Position numbers and translations under genes: made by a program. The notes beneath the pieces were generated by a model. That model ran no database searches and was not told where the DNA came from. It saw only the letters and a list, made by a program, of their open reading frames with translations. DNA of 63,591 nt, from NCBI RefSeq assembly GCF_902859935.1, contig NZ_CADIKI010000033.1, positions 1 to 63,591 on the forward strand, given 5' to 3'. This stretch comes from Paraburkholderia fynbosensis. GTDB taxonomy: Bacteria; Pseudomonadota; Gammaproteobacteria; Burkholderiales; Burkholderiaceae. Within the stretch, counting starts at the first letter, position 1. Each line of letters starts with the position of its first letter. Positions 45,456-55,607 of the stretch are shown piece after piece.

Positions 45456-46373
45456 GTGAATATCGCACTTTCCGCTACACCCGAACGCCGGCTGCGAATT
45501 TCATCGCAAACGCTCGTCACGACCGTGTTTCTTGCGCCGACGCTGCTGCTGCTGGCCGTATTCCTGCTCTATCCGCTCGTCTCCAGTCTGCGGCTGTCGC
45601 TGGTCGACTGGAATGGCCTCGGTAACACTGCCCGCTTCATCGGGCTCGCGAACTGGGGGCGCCTCGCCCACGACGCGGTGTTCTGGCAATCGCTCAGGAA
45701 CAACGCGATTCTTGCGCTCGCGTCGATCGTGATCCAGCTTCCGATCGCGCTCGTGCTCGCCGTGCTGCTGGAAAAGGCCGGCCGTGGCTCCCGCGTGCTC
45801 AAGGTGCTCTATTTCCTGCCGCTGCTCATGTCGAGCGTGGCGATCGGCGTGCTGTTCAAGCAGATCTACGATCCGAATTTCGGCCCGCTCAACGTCGCGC
45901 TGCAGGCATTCGGGCTTGATGGCCTCGCGAAGGACTGGCTGGGCGACCCGCATTTTTCGCTGGGTGCGACCATCGCCGTGATCATCTGGCAGAACGCGCC
46001 TTTCTACATGATTCTGTTCCTCGCCGGTCTCTCGTCGATGCCGGCCGAGGTCAACGAGGCTGCCCTCCTCGACGGTGCTTCCGAGTGGACCATCTTCTGG
46101 CGCATCAAGCTTCCGCACCTGCAAGGCACGCTGCGCACGGCCGTGCTGCTGTCCGTGCTCGGCTCGCTGCGTTACTTCGATCTCGTCTTCGTCATGACCG
46201 GTGGCGGCCCCGAAGGCTCGTCCGAGTTGATGGCCACCTACATGTATCGCACGGTGTTTAGTTCGTTCCAACTCGGGTACGGCAGCACCATCGGCTCGGC
46301 GATGTTCCTTATCGTCATCACGGTGGCGGCGGTGTCGATGTACTTCACCCGCCGTTTTGCAACCGAGGTCTGA
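45456..46373 (+). CDS. Sugar ABC transporter permease 1, second system
   Basis: The 305-residue protein has six predicted membrane segments and the EAA loop VNEAALLDGASEWTIFWRIKLPHLQG. It begins with GTG. It is followed three bases later by permease 2. Confidence 0.9.
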   Translation: MNIALSATPERRLRISSQTLVTTVFLAPTLLLLAVFLLYPLVSSLRLSLVDWNGLGNTARFIGLANWGRLAHDAVFWQSLRNNAILALASIVIQLPIALVLAVLLEKAGRGSRVLKVLYFLPLLMSSVAIGVLFKQIYDPNFGPLNVALQAFGLDGLAKDWLGDPHFSLGATIAVIIWQNAPFYMILFLAGLSSMPAEVNEAALLDGASEWTIFWRIKLPHLQGTLRTAVLLSVLGSLRYFDLVFVMTGGGPEGSSELMATYMYRTVFSSFQLGYGSTIGSAMFLIVITVAAVSMYFTRRFATEV

Positions 46374-46376
46374 ACC

Positions 46377-47207
46377 ATGAACAGGAAACTACGCTTCCCA
46401 CGCGTCGGGATTCCCCTGCTGGCATTGATCTGGCTGGGTGTCACGACGATCCCGTTTATCTTCATGGTCGTGTCCAGCTTCAAGAGCCAGGAAGAGACCT
46501 TCACGACGTCCGTGTGGGCGCCGCCAGGCCACCTGTATTGGGGCAATTACGCGGCTGTGCTGAAGGGGCCGTTCTTCACGTATTTCCGTAACAGTGTGTT
46601 CACGGTGGGCGTGTCGGTGCTGCTGATCGTCATCATCAGTGCGATGGCAGCCTACGTGTTTGCGCGCATGCGCTTCGCGCTGAACAAGCTGCTTTTCGGT
46701 CTCGTGATCGCCGGCATGATCGTGCCGCTGCATGCAACGCTCGTGCCGATCTATCTGCTCACGCGCAATCTCGGTCTTTACGATACCGCGTTCGCGCTAC
46801 TGGGCCCTTATGTGGCCCTCAGTCTGCCGGTGTCGATCTTCATCCTGACCGAGTTCATGCGCCAGATTCCGCGCGAGCTCGAAGAAGCCGCACAGCTCGA
46901 CGGCTGCGGTCCGTTCACCATCTTCTGGCGTATTTTCTTCCCGCTTTCGGGACCGGGGCTCGCCACTGTGGCGATCTTCAACGGCATTGGCCTCTGGAAT
47001 GAGTTCATCTTCGCGTACATGCTCACGTCGACGTCCGAGCACCGTACGCTGCCGCTCGCGATCTGGGACTTCATGGGGCAATACGCGTCGAATATTCCTT
47101 CGATGCTGGCTGTCCTCGTGCTCACGTCGTTGCCGCTGATTGTTGCTTACGCGTTCGGTCAGGAGCGCGTGATCAAGGGGATGATGGCCGGCTCGCTCAA
47201 GGGCTGA
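46377..47207 (+). CDS. Sugar ABC transporter permease 2, second system
   Basis: The 276-residue protein has six predicted membrane segments and the EAA loop LEEAAQLDGCGPFTIFWRIFFPLSGP. It forms the channel with permease 1. Confidence 0.9.
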   Translation: MNRKLRFPRVGIPLLALIWLGVTTIPFIFMVVSSFKSQEETFTTSVWAPPGHLYWGNYAAVLKGPFFTYFRNSVFTVGVSVLLIVIISAMAAYVFARMRFALNKLLFGLVIAGMIVPLHATLVPIYLLTRNLGLYDTAFALLGPYVALSLPVSIFILTEFMRQIPRELEEAAQLDGCGPFTIFWRIFFPLSGPGLATVAIFNGIGLWNEFIFAYMLTSTSEHRTLPLAIWDFMGQYASNIPSMLAVLVLTSLPLIVAYAFGQERVIKGMMAGSLKG

Positions 47208-47277
47208 TCCGTATCGCATACCGCCTCCAATCGTGCGGGCTGAAGTGGCCCGCACACCGAACTTTGCATAAAACGAT

Positions 47278-48408
47278 ATGGCAAGCATTTCCCTCACCAA
47301 CGTACAGAAGTCCTACGCGAGCGGCAACGCGGTGATCCGCGACGCCAACCTCGAAGTCGGCAACAACGAATTCTGCGTGTTCCTCGGACCGTCGGGCTGC
47401 GGCAAGTCCACGCTGCTGCGCATGATCGCCGGTCTCGAATCGATCACCGACGGCGAGCTGCGCATCGACGGCAAGCTGATGAACAACGTGTCGCCGGCGG
47501 AGCGCCGTGTCGCCATGGTGTTCCAGAACTACGCGTTGTATCCGCACATGAGCGTCTACGAAAACATGGCGTTCGGGCTGCGTCAGGCGAAGATCGACAA
47601 GGCGACGATCGACAGCAAGGTGCGTAGCACGGCTGCCACCCTGCAGCTCGATGCGCTGCTGGAACGCAAGCCTGCTGCATTGTCCGGTGGACAGCGGCAG
47701 CGCGTGGCGATTGGCCGCGCGATCGTGCGCGAGCCGGGCGTGTTCCTGTTCGACGAGCCGCTGTCGAATCTCGACGCAGCGCTGCGCGTGCAGACCCGTA
47801 TCGAGATCGCGCGTCTGCATCGCGAATTCCGCCGGGCGAGCGCGGTTTACGTCACGCATGACCAGATCGAAGCCATGGCATTGGCCGACAAGATCGTGCT
47901 GTTGCAAGCCGGCGCCGAACTGGAAAAGCACGGCAGCGTTGCGCAGATCGGCGCGCCGCTGGACCTGTATCACCGACCCAAGAGCCGCTTCGTCGCGGGT
48001 TTCATCGGCTCGCCGAAGATGAACTTCCTCCCCGGTGTCGTGCAGACAATCGACGCCAAGGGTATCGAGGTCGAACTGACGAGTGGTGAGCGCGTGCGAA
48101 CGCAGGTCGACGGCCGCAAACTGCAATTGGGCAACCATGTCACGCTGGGCATCCGCCCCGAGCACCTGAGTCTGCCCAACGGCCAGGCCGGCGCGCAGAC
48201 GATTCGCTGCGCGGTGCGTCTCGTCGAGCGGATGGGTGAGCACAGCTACGTTCATATCGACGGCGGTAGCCGTGACGGCAACGCCCTGATCGCCAAATTG
48301 CCCGGTGACGGCGGCGTGTCGCACGATGAGCGCATAGAACTGGCGCTGGCACCCGAGGCATGCCACGTGTTCGACGAACAGGACTTCGCGCTGCCCCGTC
48401 TGCACTGA
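47278..48408 (+). CDS. Sugar ABC transporter ATPase, second system
   Basis: The 376-residue MalK/UgpC-type protein has Walker A GPSGCGKSTL, signature LSGGQRQRVAIGRAI, Walker B FLFDEPLSNLD and switch His in THDQIEAMAL, plus a C-terminal regulatory domain. A strong hairpin follows the gene. Confidence 0.92.
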   Translation: MASISLTNVQKSYASGNAVIRDANLEVGNNEFCVFLGPSGCGKSTLLRMIAGLESITDGELRIDGKLMNNVSPAERRVAMVFQNYALYPHMSVYENMAFGLRQAKIDKATIDSKVRSTAATLQLDALLERKPAALSGGQRQRVAIGRAIVREPGVFLFDEPLSNLDAALRVQTRIEIARLHREFRRASAVYVTHDQIEAMALADKIVLLQAGAELEKHGSVAQIGAPLDLYHRPKSRFVAGFIGSPKMNFLPGVVQTIDAKGIEVELTSGERVRTQVDGRKLQLGNHVTLGIRPEHLSLPNGQAGAQTIRCAVRLVERMGEHSYVHIDGGSRDGNALIAKLPGDGGVSHDERIELALAPEACHVFDEQDFALPRLH

Positions 48409-48411
48409 ACT

Positions 48412-48466
48412 TTGCGTCGCCTTCAAGGACGCGATCGAATGATCTGCGGCCTTGAAGGCGACGCAA
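48412..48466. terminator. Long hairpin after the ATPase gene
   Basis: A perfect 17-base stem (starting TTGCGTCGCC) closes a 21-base loop just after the stop. It has no long T run, so it may give partial termination and protect the upstream mRNA. Confidence 0.65.
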
Positions 48467-48674
48467 CACGGCCTCGTCACGATTTCGAATTGAGAGAGAT
48501 TTTCGCGCCTTTTATTGTTTGGTCAATTTAAAGGACTGCGAAGTTCCGCGAGAAGTGTGAAGTACAGCGGGCGAGGTTTCCGATGAAGCGACGCCGTCCC
48601 GTGCGAGTGATGAAAAACGGATTTGTCGGCGCCTTGCGCGCTCTGCACATAAAAAATATTTAAAGGAGTTCTTG

Positions 48675-51080
48675 ATGTTGCTTCGCCAAAGTGATGTTCC
48701 GCTTTACCGCAACCCCGAGGCTGCCGTCGAGGAGCGCGTTGCCGATTTGCTGGCGCGCATGACCCTGGACGAGAAAATTGCCCAGCTTCACGCCGCCTGG
48801 CTGAAGCTGTCGTCCGATGGCAATCACGAAGCGCGTACGGTGGATTTCGCGCATGGCGACGCGGCCATTACGGTGGAAACGATCCTTCGGCACGGCCTCG
48901 GTCAGATCACACGCCCGCTCGGCACGCATACCGTCGATCCGAAGGAAGGCGTGCGCGCGCTCAACGCGTTGCAGCGGCAGATGGTGGAGGACACGCGTCT
49001 AGGCATCCCGGTGATGTCCCACGAGGAATGTCTGGTCGGCCTGATGATCAAGGACGCTACGTTGTTCCCGTCGCCGTTGAACTATGCGGCGACGTGGAAC
49101 CCGCGTCTGGTTGGGCAGGTGGGCGAAATCATCGGCGAGCAGGCGCGCTCGATCGGCTGTCATCAGGGGCTCGCGCCGGTGCTGGACGTGTCGCGCGATC
49201 CGCGCTGGGGCCGCACCGAGGAAACGCTCGGCGAAGACCCGTATCTGGTCGGCGTACTCGCGTGTCATTATGTGAAGGGGGTGCAAGGCGAACGCCGCGA
49301 TCTGCTCGCGACACTCAAGCATTTCGTCGGGCATTCGGCGAGCGAAGGCGGCCGTAATCACGCGCCCGTGCATGTCGGCCCGCGCGAACTCAATGACGTG
49401 TTCATGCTGCCGTTCGAGATGGCGGTCAAGCTCGCGGATGCGGGCTCGATCATGCCCGCGTATCACGACATCGACGGCGTGCCGTGTCACGCGGACCGCA
49501 CGTTGCTGCAGGACACGTTGCGCGACAAGTGGGGCTTCGACGGCCTCGTCGTCGCGGACTATGCGGCGGTCGATCTGCTCTACAGTCACCATGCAGTCGC
49601 ACGCGACAGCGCGGCGGCCGCCGCGCTCGCGTTCAACGCGGGGCTCGACGTCGAGTTGCCCGGCCACGAGTGCGCACTGCATCTGAAGGAAGCGCTGGCG
49701 CGCGGCGAGATCAGCGAGGCGACGATCGATACTGCCGTTTCGCGTGTGCTGCGCACGAAGTTCCGTCTCGGCCTGTTCGAAAATCCGTATGCGGATCCGG
49801 ACAGCGTGGATGTGAAAAGCGAATCGGCCGGCGACACGGCATACCAGGTGGCGCTCGAATCGGCGGTGCTCCTGCGCAACGAAGGCGCTGTGTTGCCGCT
49901 GGACGCGAAAGGCGTGGCGAAGGTCGCGGTGATCGGCCCGACCGCCGACGATCCGTTGGCGCTGCTGGCCGGTTACAGTTTCCCGGTGCACCTGATCAAC
50001 TCCGGCGAGCAGTCGGTCGCGTCGATCAGCACGCCGCTGAAGGCGCTGCGTGCACTGCTCGGCGACGAGCGGGTGATTCACGCACGCGGCTGCGACATCA
50101 TCGCGGAGCGTCGTGCAGGTGCGCCGGTGTTCCCCGGCGACGTGTCGCTGGACACGATGCCCGACGCGAATCGCGACGAGCTGATCAGCCAGGACACCGG
50201 ACGCATCGCCGCGGCAGTCGAAGCGGCGCGGCAGGCGGCTGTCGCGATCGTGTTCGTCGGCGATCTGGCCGGGCTGTTCCAGTCCGGTACGGTGGGCGAA
50301 GGCTCTGACACGGACAGCCTCGATCTGCCGGGCGTGCAGCAGGCATTGCTGGCGGCTGTGGTCGAGAGCGGCACGCCGACGGTCGTCGTCATGACGGGCG
50401 GCCGTCCGTACAATCTCGGCGGTCTCGAAGACCGGATCGCCGCGCAGATCATGGCCTTCGCGCCGGGCGAGCGCGGCGCCGAAGCGCTCGCCGATCTGCT
50501 GGTGGGCCGCACGAATTTCACGGGCCGCCTGCCGTTGTCCGTGCCGAAGAGCGCCGGTGCTGTGCCGTACACGTACAACCATCGGCTCAAGAGCGCCGGT
50601 ACGCCGGTCGCCTATCATTTCGGTTGCCGCTACCCGTTCGGCTTCGGACTCAGCTACACGCAGTTCCGTTATGGCAATCTTGCGGTTGCGCAACGCGAAG
50701 TGCCGATCGGCGACGGCACGGTCGAACTCACCTTCACGGTCGAGAACACCGGTTCGAGCGAAGGCACCGAAGTCGTGCAGATTTATGTGCGCGACCGGCT
50801 GGCGTCGTCGGCGCGGCCGGTGCGCGAATTGAAGGCGTTTGGCCGTGTGCCGCTGGCCGCAGGCGCCTCGGCCCATGTTCGCGTGCGCCTTCCCGTCGAC
50901 ATGCTGAACTTCACCGATGGGCGCGGAGAGCGTATCGTCGAGCCGGGCGACTTCGACCTGATGGTCGGAAGCTCGAGCCGCGATATTCTGCTGAGCGACA
51001 CGGTGACGGTCGCGGGCAACGCGGTGCGAACGCTCGAACGCGACTGGCGCATGGTGAGCGAGGTCGAGGTCCTGGCTTAA
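48675..51080 (+). CDS. GH3 beta-xylosidase/beta-glucosidase
   Basis: The 801-residue protein has no signal peptide, so it acts on imported oligosaccharides. The order is GH3 N-domain (HEECLVGLMIKDATLFPSPL, nucleophile Asp 295 in GLVVADY), GH3 C-domain (VAVIGPTADDPLALLAGY), and a fibronectin-III-like end (EVVQIYVRDRLAS). The ATG at 48675 follows AAAGGAG at 48662-48668. Xylosidase activity is suggested by the HEECL pattern and the xylose genes downstream, but glucosidase cannot be excluded. Confidence 0.88.
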   Translation: MLLRQSDVPLYRNPEAAVEERVADLLARMTLDEKIAQLHAAWLKLSSDGNHEARTVDFAHGDAAITVETILRHGLGQITRPLGTHTVDPKEGVRALNALQRQMVEDTRLGIPVMSHEECLVGLMIKDATLFPSPLNYAATWNPRLVGQVGEIIGEQARSIGCHQGLAPVLDVSRDPRWGRTEETLGEDPYLVGVLACHYVKGVQGERRDLLATLKHFVGHSASEGGRNHAPVHVGPRELNDVFMLPFEMAVKLADAGSIMPAYHDIDGVPCHADRTLLQDTLRDKWGFDGLVVADYAAVDLLYSHHAVARDSAAAAALAFNAGLDVELPGHECALHLKEALARGEISEATIDTAVSRVLRTKFRLGLFENPYADPDSVDVKSESAGDTAYQVALESAVLLRNEGAVLPLDAKGVAKVAVIGPTADDPLALLAGYSFPVHLINSGEQSVASISTPLKALRALLGDERVIHARGCDIIAERRAGAPVFPGDVSLDTMPDANRDELISQDTGRIAAAVEAARQAAVAIVFVGDLAGLFQSGTVGEGSDTDSLDLPGVQQALLAAVVESGTPTVVVMTGGRPYNLGGLEDRIAAQIMAFAPGERGAEALADLLVGRTNFTGRLPLSVPKSAGAVPYTYNHRLKSAGTPVAYHFGCRYPFGFGLSYTQFRYGNLAVAQREVPIGDGTVELTFTVENTGSSEGTEVVQIYVRDRLASSARPVRELKAFGRVPLAAGASAHVRVRLPVDMLNFTDGRGERIVEPGDFDLMVGSSSRDILLSDTVTVAGNAVRTLERDWRMVSEVEVLA

Positions 51081-51165
51081 CCGGCGGCGTGTCGAAGATG
51101 CGTCCGGCCGGGGGCGGCGGGACGCCATGTATTCGTTGTCATACTCGGAACAAGTGGAATATCAG

Positions 51166-51933
51166 ATGTCGTACGCAATCTATCCCAGTCTCTCAGGCAA
51201 GACGGTTGTCATCACCGGTGGCGGCAGCGGCATCGGCGCCGCGATGGTCGAAGCATTCGCACAGCAGGGCGCGCGCGTGTTCTTCCTCGACGTCGCGGAG
51301 GGCGACTCGCTCGCGTTGCAGGAATCGCTGCGCGGCGCGCCCCATCCGCCGCTGTTCCGACGCTGCGATCTGCGCAGCGTCGACGCGATCCAGAGCACCT
51401 TCGCCGAGATTATGGAACTCGCCGGGCCGATCGAGGTACTCGTCAACAATGCGGGCAATGACGATCGGCATGAAATCGAGGCCGTCACGTCGACCTATTG
51501 GGACGAGCGCATGGCCGTGAACCTGCGGCACCAGTTCTTCTGCGCGCAGGCCGCGGCGGCCGGCATGCGCAAGATCGGCCGGGGCGTGATCCTGAATCTG
51601 GGCTCGGTCTCCTGGCACCTCGCGTTGCCGAATCTCGCGATCTATATGAGCGCGAAGGCGGCGATCGAAGGGCTGACGCGCGGCCTCGCGCGCGATCTCG
51701 GCGATGTCGGCATCCGGGTGAACTGCATCATCCCCGGCGCGGTTCGCACGCCCCGTCAGATGCAGCTTTGGCAGTCGCCCGAGAGCGAGGCGAAGGTCGT
51801 CGCGAGCCAATGCCTGCGCTTGCGCATCGAGCCCGAGCACGTCGCGCGCATGGCCCTGTTCCTTGCGTCCGACGACGCATCGCGCTGCTCCGGTCGCGAT
51901 TATTTCGTCGATGCAGGGTGGTACGGAGAATGA
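51166..51933 (+). CDS. xylB: D-xylose 1-dehydrogenase, SDR family (XylB type)
   Basis: The 255-residue SDR has the Gly motif TGGGSGIG, the NNAGNDDRH stretch and the catalytic Tyr 160-x3-Lys 164. It closely resembles Caulobacter XylB as I recall it: the opening AIYPSLSGK, the NDDRH stretch and the ending FVDAGWYGE are shared. It oxidises D-xylose to xylonolactone with NAD. The stop overlaps the lactonase start (ATGA). Confidence 0.9.
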   Translation: MSYAIYPSLSGKTVVITGGGSGIGAAMVEAFAQQGARVFFLDVAEGDSLALQESLRGAPHPPLFRRCDLRSVDAIQSTFAEIMELAGPIEVLVNNAGNDDRHEIEAVTSTYWDERMAVNLRHQFFCAQAAAAGMRKIGRGVILNLGSVSWHLALPNLAIYMSAKAAIEGLTRGLARDLGDVGIRVNCIIPGAVRTPRQMQLWQSPESEAKVVASQCLRLRIEPEHVARMALFLASDDASRCSGRDYFVDAGWYGE

Positions 51934-52814
51934 AAGTCCGTCTCCCTGAGTGCGTGTGGCCGGTCAATGCCGAACTCGGCGAAGGTCCGCTGTGGCAGGC
52001 TGCGGAAAACGCGGTCTATTTCGTCGATATCAAGGGCCGCCATATCCATCGTCTGATGGTCGACACCGGAGCAACGCAGACGTGGCGGGCGCCGAACCAG
52101 CCGGGTTTCATCGTACCGCTCGCTGATCAGACGTTTGTCTGCGGGCTGCCGGACGGCCTCTATCGTTTCGATGCGGGCAGCGGAGAATTCAGCAAGCTCA
52201 AGGACGTCGAACCACATTTGCCGGACAACCGTCTGAACGACGGCTTCGTCGACGCCAGCGGCCACCTGTGGTTCGGCTCGATGGACGACGGTGAAGAACA
52301 GCCGAGCGGCACGCTGTACCGCGTCAGCGATGCCGGCGAAGTGGCCGCTCAGGACGACGACTACGTGATCACCAACGGCCCGGCCATGAGCCCGGACGGC
52401 CGCACGCTCTATCACAACGACACCATGCGGCGCGTGGTATATGCGTTCGATGTGAACGAAGACGGGACGTTGTCGGGCAAACGCATCTTCGCCGCGATTT
52501 CCGGCGACGGCCACCCCGATGGCATGGCGGTCGATGCCGACGGCTTCGTGTGGGTAGCGCTTTTTGGCGGCTGGCGTATCGAGCGTTTCTCGCCCGACGG
52601 CAAGCTGGTCGAGCAGGTGCCGTTTCCGTGCGCCAACGTGACGAAACTCGCTTTCGGCGGCGACGATTTGCAGACTGTCTACGCATCGACCGCGTGGAAG
52701 GGACTGTCGCCCGGAGAACGTGAGCGGCAACCGTTGGCCGGCGGCCTGTTTTCGTTTCGCGCGCCGGTGCCCGGCCAGCCTCAGGCGCGCTGCACACGAG
52801 GCTTTTCGCAATAG
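51930..52814 (+). CDS. xylC: Xylonolactonase, SMP-30/gluconolactonase family (XylC type)
   Basis: The 294-residue beta-propeller has the SMP-30 metal ligands in their usual blocks: Glu in AELGEGPLW, Asn in TNGPAMSPDG and Asp in HPDGMAVDADG, with NDGFVDASGHLWFG between. It opens the lactone made by the preceding dehydrogenase. The coupling to xylB and the pathway context fix the substrate more than the sequence does. Confidence 0.87.
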   Translation: MKVRLPECVWPVNAELGEGPLWQAAENAVYFVDIKGRHIHRLMVDTGATQTWRAPNQPGFIVPLADQTFVCGLPDGLYRFDAGSGEFSKLKDVEPHLPDNRLNDGFVDASGHLWFGSMDDGEEQPSGTLYRVSDAGEVAAQDDDYVITNGPAMSPDGRTLYHNDTMRRVVYAFDVNEDGTLSGKRIFAAISGDGHPDGMAVDADGFVWVALFGGWRIERFSPDGKLVEQVPFPCANVTKLAFGGDDLQTVYASTAWKGLSPGERERQPLAGGLFSFRAPVPGQPQARCTRGFSQ

Positions 52815-52948
52815 ACCAGAAAGCGCAACGCGCTTGAGGCCGGCATCTGACGCTATGCACGGGCGGCGGTGAAACCTCGCCCTGTGCCGGGTGCCGCCAG
52901 GTATCATGTGCGTTCCGCAACTTCCGCGCACTTGCAGTGATCCCTACC

Positions 52949-53974
52949 ATGACGTCCAGGCCGCCTGTCCCGCCCCGCATGTCCGATGTTGCCGAACGCG
53001 CCGGCGTGTCGAAGATGACCGTGTCGCGCGTGCTGTCCGGACGCAGCGTGTCGCAGGCGACCCGCGAGAAGGTGCAGAAGGTCATCGACGAACTGGGGTA
53101 CGTGGCCGATGCAGCCGCCGGTGCATTGTCGTCGGGGCGTTCGGAGTTCGTCGCGGTGCTGGTGCCGTCGCTGTCCAGCTCCAACTTCTCCGACACGGTG
53201 CGCGGCCTTACTGCCGCGTTTAGTCCGCATGGTCTGCAATTGTTGCTCGGCGACACCGACTACCGTCTCGAGCAGGAAGAGCTGCTCGTGCGCTCGATGC
53301 TGCGCCACCAGCCGCGCTGCGTCGCGTTGACGGGCAGCCGGCACACCGAAGCGACCCGCACGCTGTTGCGGCGCGCGGGTATCCCGGTCGTCGAAATGTG
53401 GGACCTGCCGGCCGACCCGATTGACACCGCAGTGGGCTTTTCGAATGCCACGGCGGCGCGCGCGATGGTTCGCCATCTGCATGAGTGCGGCTATCGACGG
53501 ATCGGTTTTATCGCCGGGGCGAGCGAGCGCGATCGCCGCGGTCTCGACCGGATGCGCGGCTATGTCGCTGAAATTAAGGCGCTCGGGCTCGGCGAGCCGC
53601 GCGTGATCCGCCTTGGCGAATCGCCGATCACGATGAGTCACGGCGCGCCGGCCATCGGCGCGCTGCTCGAAGCGTGGCCCGATACCGACGCCGTGATGTG
53701 CGTGAGCGACATGTCGGCGTTCGGCGCCATCATGGAGTGCCACCGGCGCGGGTTGTCGGTGCCTCGCGACATCGCGATTGCCGGTTTCGGCAACTTCGAG
53801 GTGTCGTGGTGTTGTCAGCCGACGATCACGACGGTGTCGGTCGATGCCTACGGAATCGGCTTGCGAGCCGGCGAGACTTTACTCGCGGCATTGGCGGCGC
53901 GCGAGGCGGGTCAGACGTCGCGCACGAAAGCGGTCAAGATCGACTTTGAGGTGATTGCTCGGGACAGTGCCTGA
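52949..53974 (+). CDS. LacI family regulator in the xylose cluster
   Basis: The 341-residue protein has the GntR-like LacI helix-turn-helix (RMSDVAERAGVSKMTVSRVLSG) and effector domain (DVAIAGFGNFE-like text, IAIAGFGNFEVSWCCQPTITTV), resembling gluconate repressors. A sugar acid such as xylonate may be the ligand. A GTG at 52937 is an alternative start. It lies between the lactonase and the MFS carrier and probably controls the genes downstream of it. Confidence 0.87.
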   Translation: MTSRPPVPPRMSDVAERAGVSKMTVSRVLSGRSVSQATREKVQKVIDELGYVADAAAGALSSGRSEFVAVLVPSLSSSNFSDTVRGLTAAFSPHGLQLLLGDTDYRLEQEELLVRSMLRHQPRCVALTGSRHTEATRTLLRRAGIPVVEMWDLPADPIDTAVGFSNATAARAMVRHLHECGYRRIGFIAGASERDRRGLDRMRGYVAEIKALGLGEPRVIRLGESPITMSHGAPAIGALLEAWPDTDAVMCVSDMSAFGAIMECHRRGLSVPRDIAIAGFGNFEVSWCCQPTITTVSVDAYGIGLRAGETLLAALAAREAGQTSRTKAVKIDFEVIARDSA

Positions 53975-54077
53975 GCCAGCCGCGCCTGACACTCCGAGCC
54001 GTATTTAACGCAGAAGGTCAGGGATATCCCTTGGTTGTTCAGATGATGAGCCACGCGTAACATCCGGATTCAGAAAT

Positions 54078-54089
54078 GTTACCGGTAAC
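54078..54089. promoter_or_regulatory. Operator GTTACCGGTAAC before the MFS/dehydratase genes
   Basis: This is a perfect 12-base palindrome of the GTTA-nCGn-TAAC class, 88 bases before the MFS start. Confidence 0.68.
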
Positions 54090-54176
54090 TTAAATCGGGG
54101 GCGATACAGTAGCCTGCATGGCACGCGGCCGTGGCGCCCGAACATTTCCTGGAAAAATACGCTGATGGAGATATGA

Positions 54177-55580
54177 ATGACCACTGTGCCGTCCGCCATC
54201 GCCGCGACATCCGCGGGGAGCAGCGAGTTTGAAGAAAAGACCTACCGCAAGGTCGTGCGCCGCCTGTTGCCGGTGCTGTTGCTGTGTTACGTCGTGGCTT
54301 ATCTGGATCGGGTGAACGTCGGCTTCGCGAAGCTGCAGATGCTCGATGACCTCGGTTTGTCCGACACCATGTACGCGATCGGCGCCAGCGTTTTCTTCTG
54401 GGGCTACTTCATCTTCGAAATTCCAAGCAACGTGTTCCTGCATCGCTACGGTGCACGCTTCTGGATCGCGCGGATCATGTTCACGTGGGGTCTCGTGTCG
54501 ATGGCGCTTGCGTTCGTCGAGCCGCTCGCGCGCCTCGCGCATGTCGAAACCGCGACGATGTTCTACACGCTGCGTTTCCTGCTCGGGATCTGCGAGGCCG
54601 GTTTCTTCCCCGGCGTCATTCTTTATCTGAATTACTGGTTCCCGGCGCATCGGCAGAGCCGCGTCATGTCGGGTTTCCTGATCGCGATGCCGGTCAGCCT
54701 GATGCTGGGCGGCGTGGTGTCCGGCTGGTTGATGGACCACACCGCGGGCCTGTTCGGCTACCAGGGCTGGCAATGGATGCTGCTGATCGAAGGCGTGCCG
54801 TCGCTGTTGACCGCATTCGTCGTGTACTTCTCGCTCGATGACGGCATCGAGCGCGCACGCTGGCTCACGCCGCAAGAAAAGAGCCTGCTCGCGGCGAATC
54901 TGCAGCGCGAGAGCACGCACAAGACGGCGCGCTTCGGATCGGCGGTGCGCGATCCGCGCGTGTGGCTGCTGGTGGCGATTCTGCTGACCTTTAACACGGG
55001 CTTCTACGGCCTCGCGTTCTGGCTGCCGTCGATCATCAAGGCGACCGGTGTGCAGGACCCCTTGCATATCGGCCTGCTGACGGCTATTCCTTATGGTGTG
55101 GCGATCATCGCGACGCTCGCCAACGCGGCCCATTCGAAGAAAACCGGTGAACGGCGCATGCACGCGGCGATCCCGGCCCTGATCGGGGGTGTCGGGCTGA
55201 TTCTGAGCGCGGCGTTTGCGCATCACATCGTATTGGCGATCACGTTCCTTACGATCGCCACCGCCGGGATTCTCGCGTTGATGCCGATCTACTGGACGTT
55301 CCCCGGCCAGTTGTTGTCGGGTGCGGCAGCGGCGGCGGGTATTGCGATGATCAACGCGATCGGCAACCTGTCAGGCTTCACGGGCTCGATGATCACGGCC
55401 GTCGCCAAGAACCTGACCGGCGATATCAACAATGGTACGTATGCGCTGGGCGCGTGTCTGCTGGTCAGCTGTGTTCTGATCCTGCTCGTGCCGCGCAGCA
55501 TGCTTACACGGGCGGCGCCCGCTGGAGACGGCAAAGCCGCCTCTCAGGCGGACGTGCCGGGCAGCACGCAAGCGGTTTAA
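54177..55580 (+). CDS. MFS transporter, anion:cation symporter family
   Basis: The 467-residue protein has 12 predicted membrane segments, the YLDRVNVGFAKLQM signature of the ACS family (sugar acids such as galactonate or glucarate) and a GGAG site at 54167-54170. It precedes xylonate dehydratase, so import of xylonate or arabonate by proton symport is the likely task. Confidence 0.88.
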   Translation: MTTVPSAIAATSAGSSEFEEKTYRKVVRRLLPVLLLCYVVAYLDRVNVGFAKLQMLDDLGLSDTMYAIGASVFFWGYFIFEIPSNVFLHRYGARFWIARIMFTWGLVSMALAFVEPLARLAHVETATMFYTLRFLLGICEAGFFPGVILYLNYWFPAHRQSRVMSGFLIAMPVSLMLGGVVSGWLMDHTAGLFGYQGWQWMLLIEGVPSLLTAFVVYFSLDDGIERARWLTPQEKSLLAANLQRESTHKTARFGSAVRDPRVWLLVAILLTFNTGFYGLAFWLPSIIKATGVQDPLHIGLLTAIPYGVAIIATLANAAHSKKTGERRMHAAIPALIGGVGLILSAAFAHHIVLAITFLTIATAGILALMPIYWTFPGQLLSGAAAAAGIAMINAIGNLSGFTGSMITAVAKNLTGDINNGTYALGACLLVSCVLILLVPRSMLTRAAPAGDGKAASQADVPGSTQAV

Positions 55581-55607
55581 CTTCCTCAAGACAGAGAGAC
55601 AAGCAAC

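Noticed and set aside
48999..51128. 709-codon open frame on the minus strand
   Set aside because: It is antisense to the GH3 gene, has no domain, is rich in Arg/His/Ala, and arises from the high third-position GC of the real gene.
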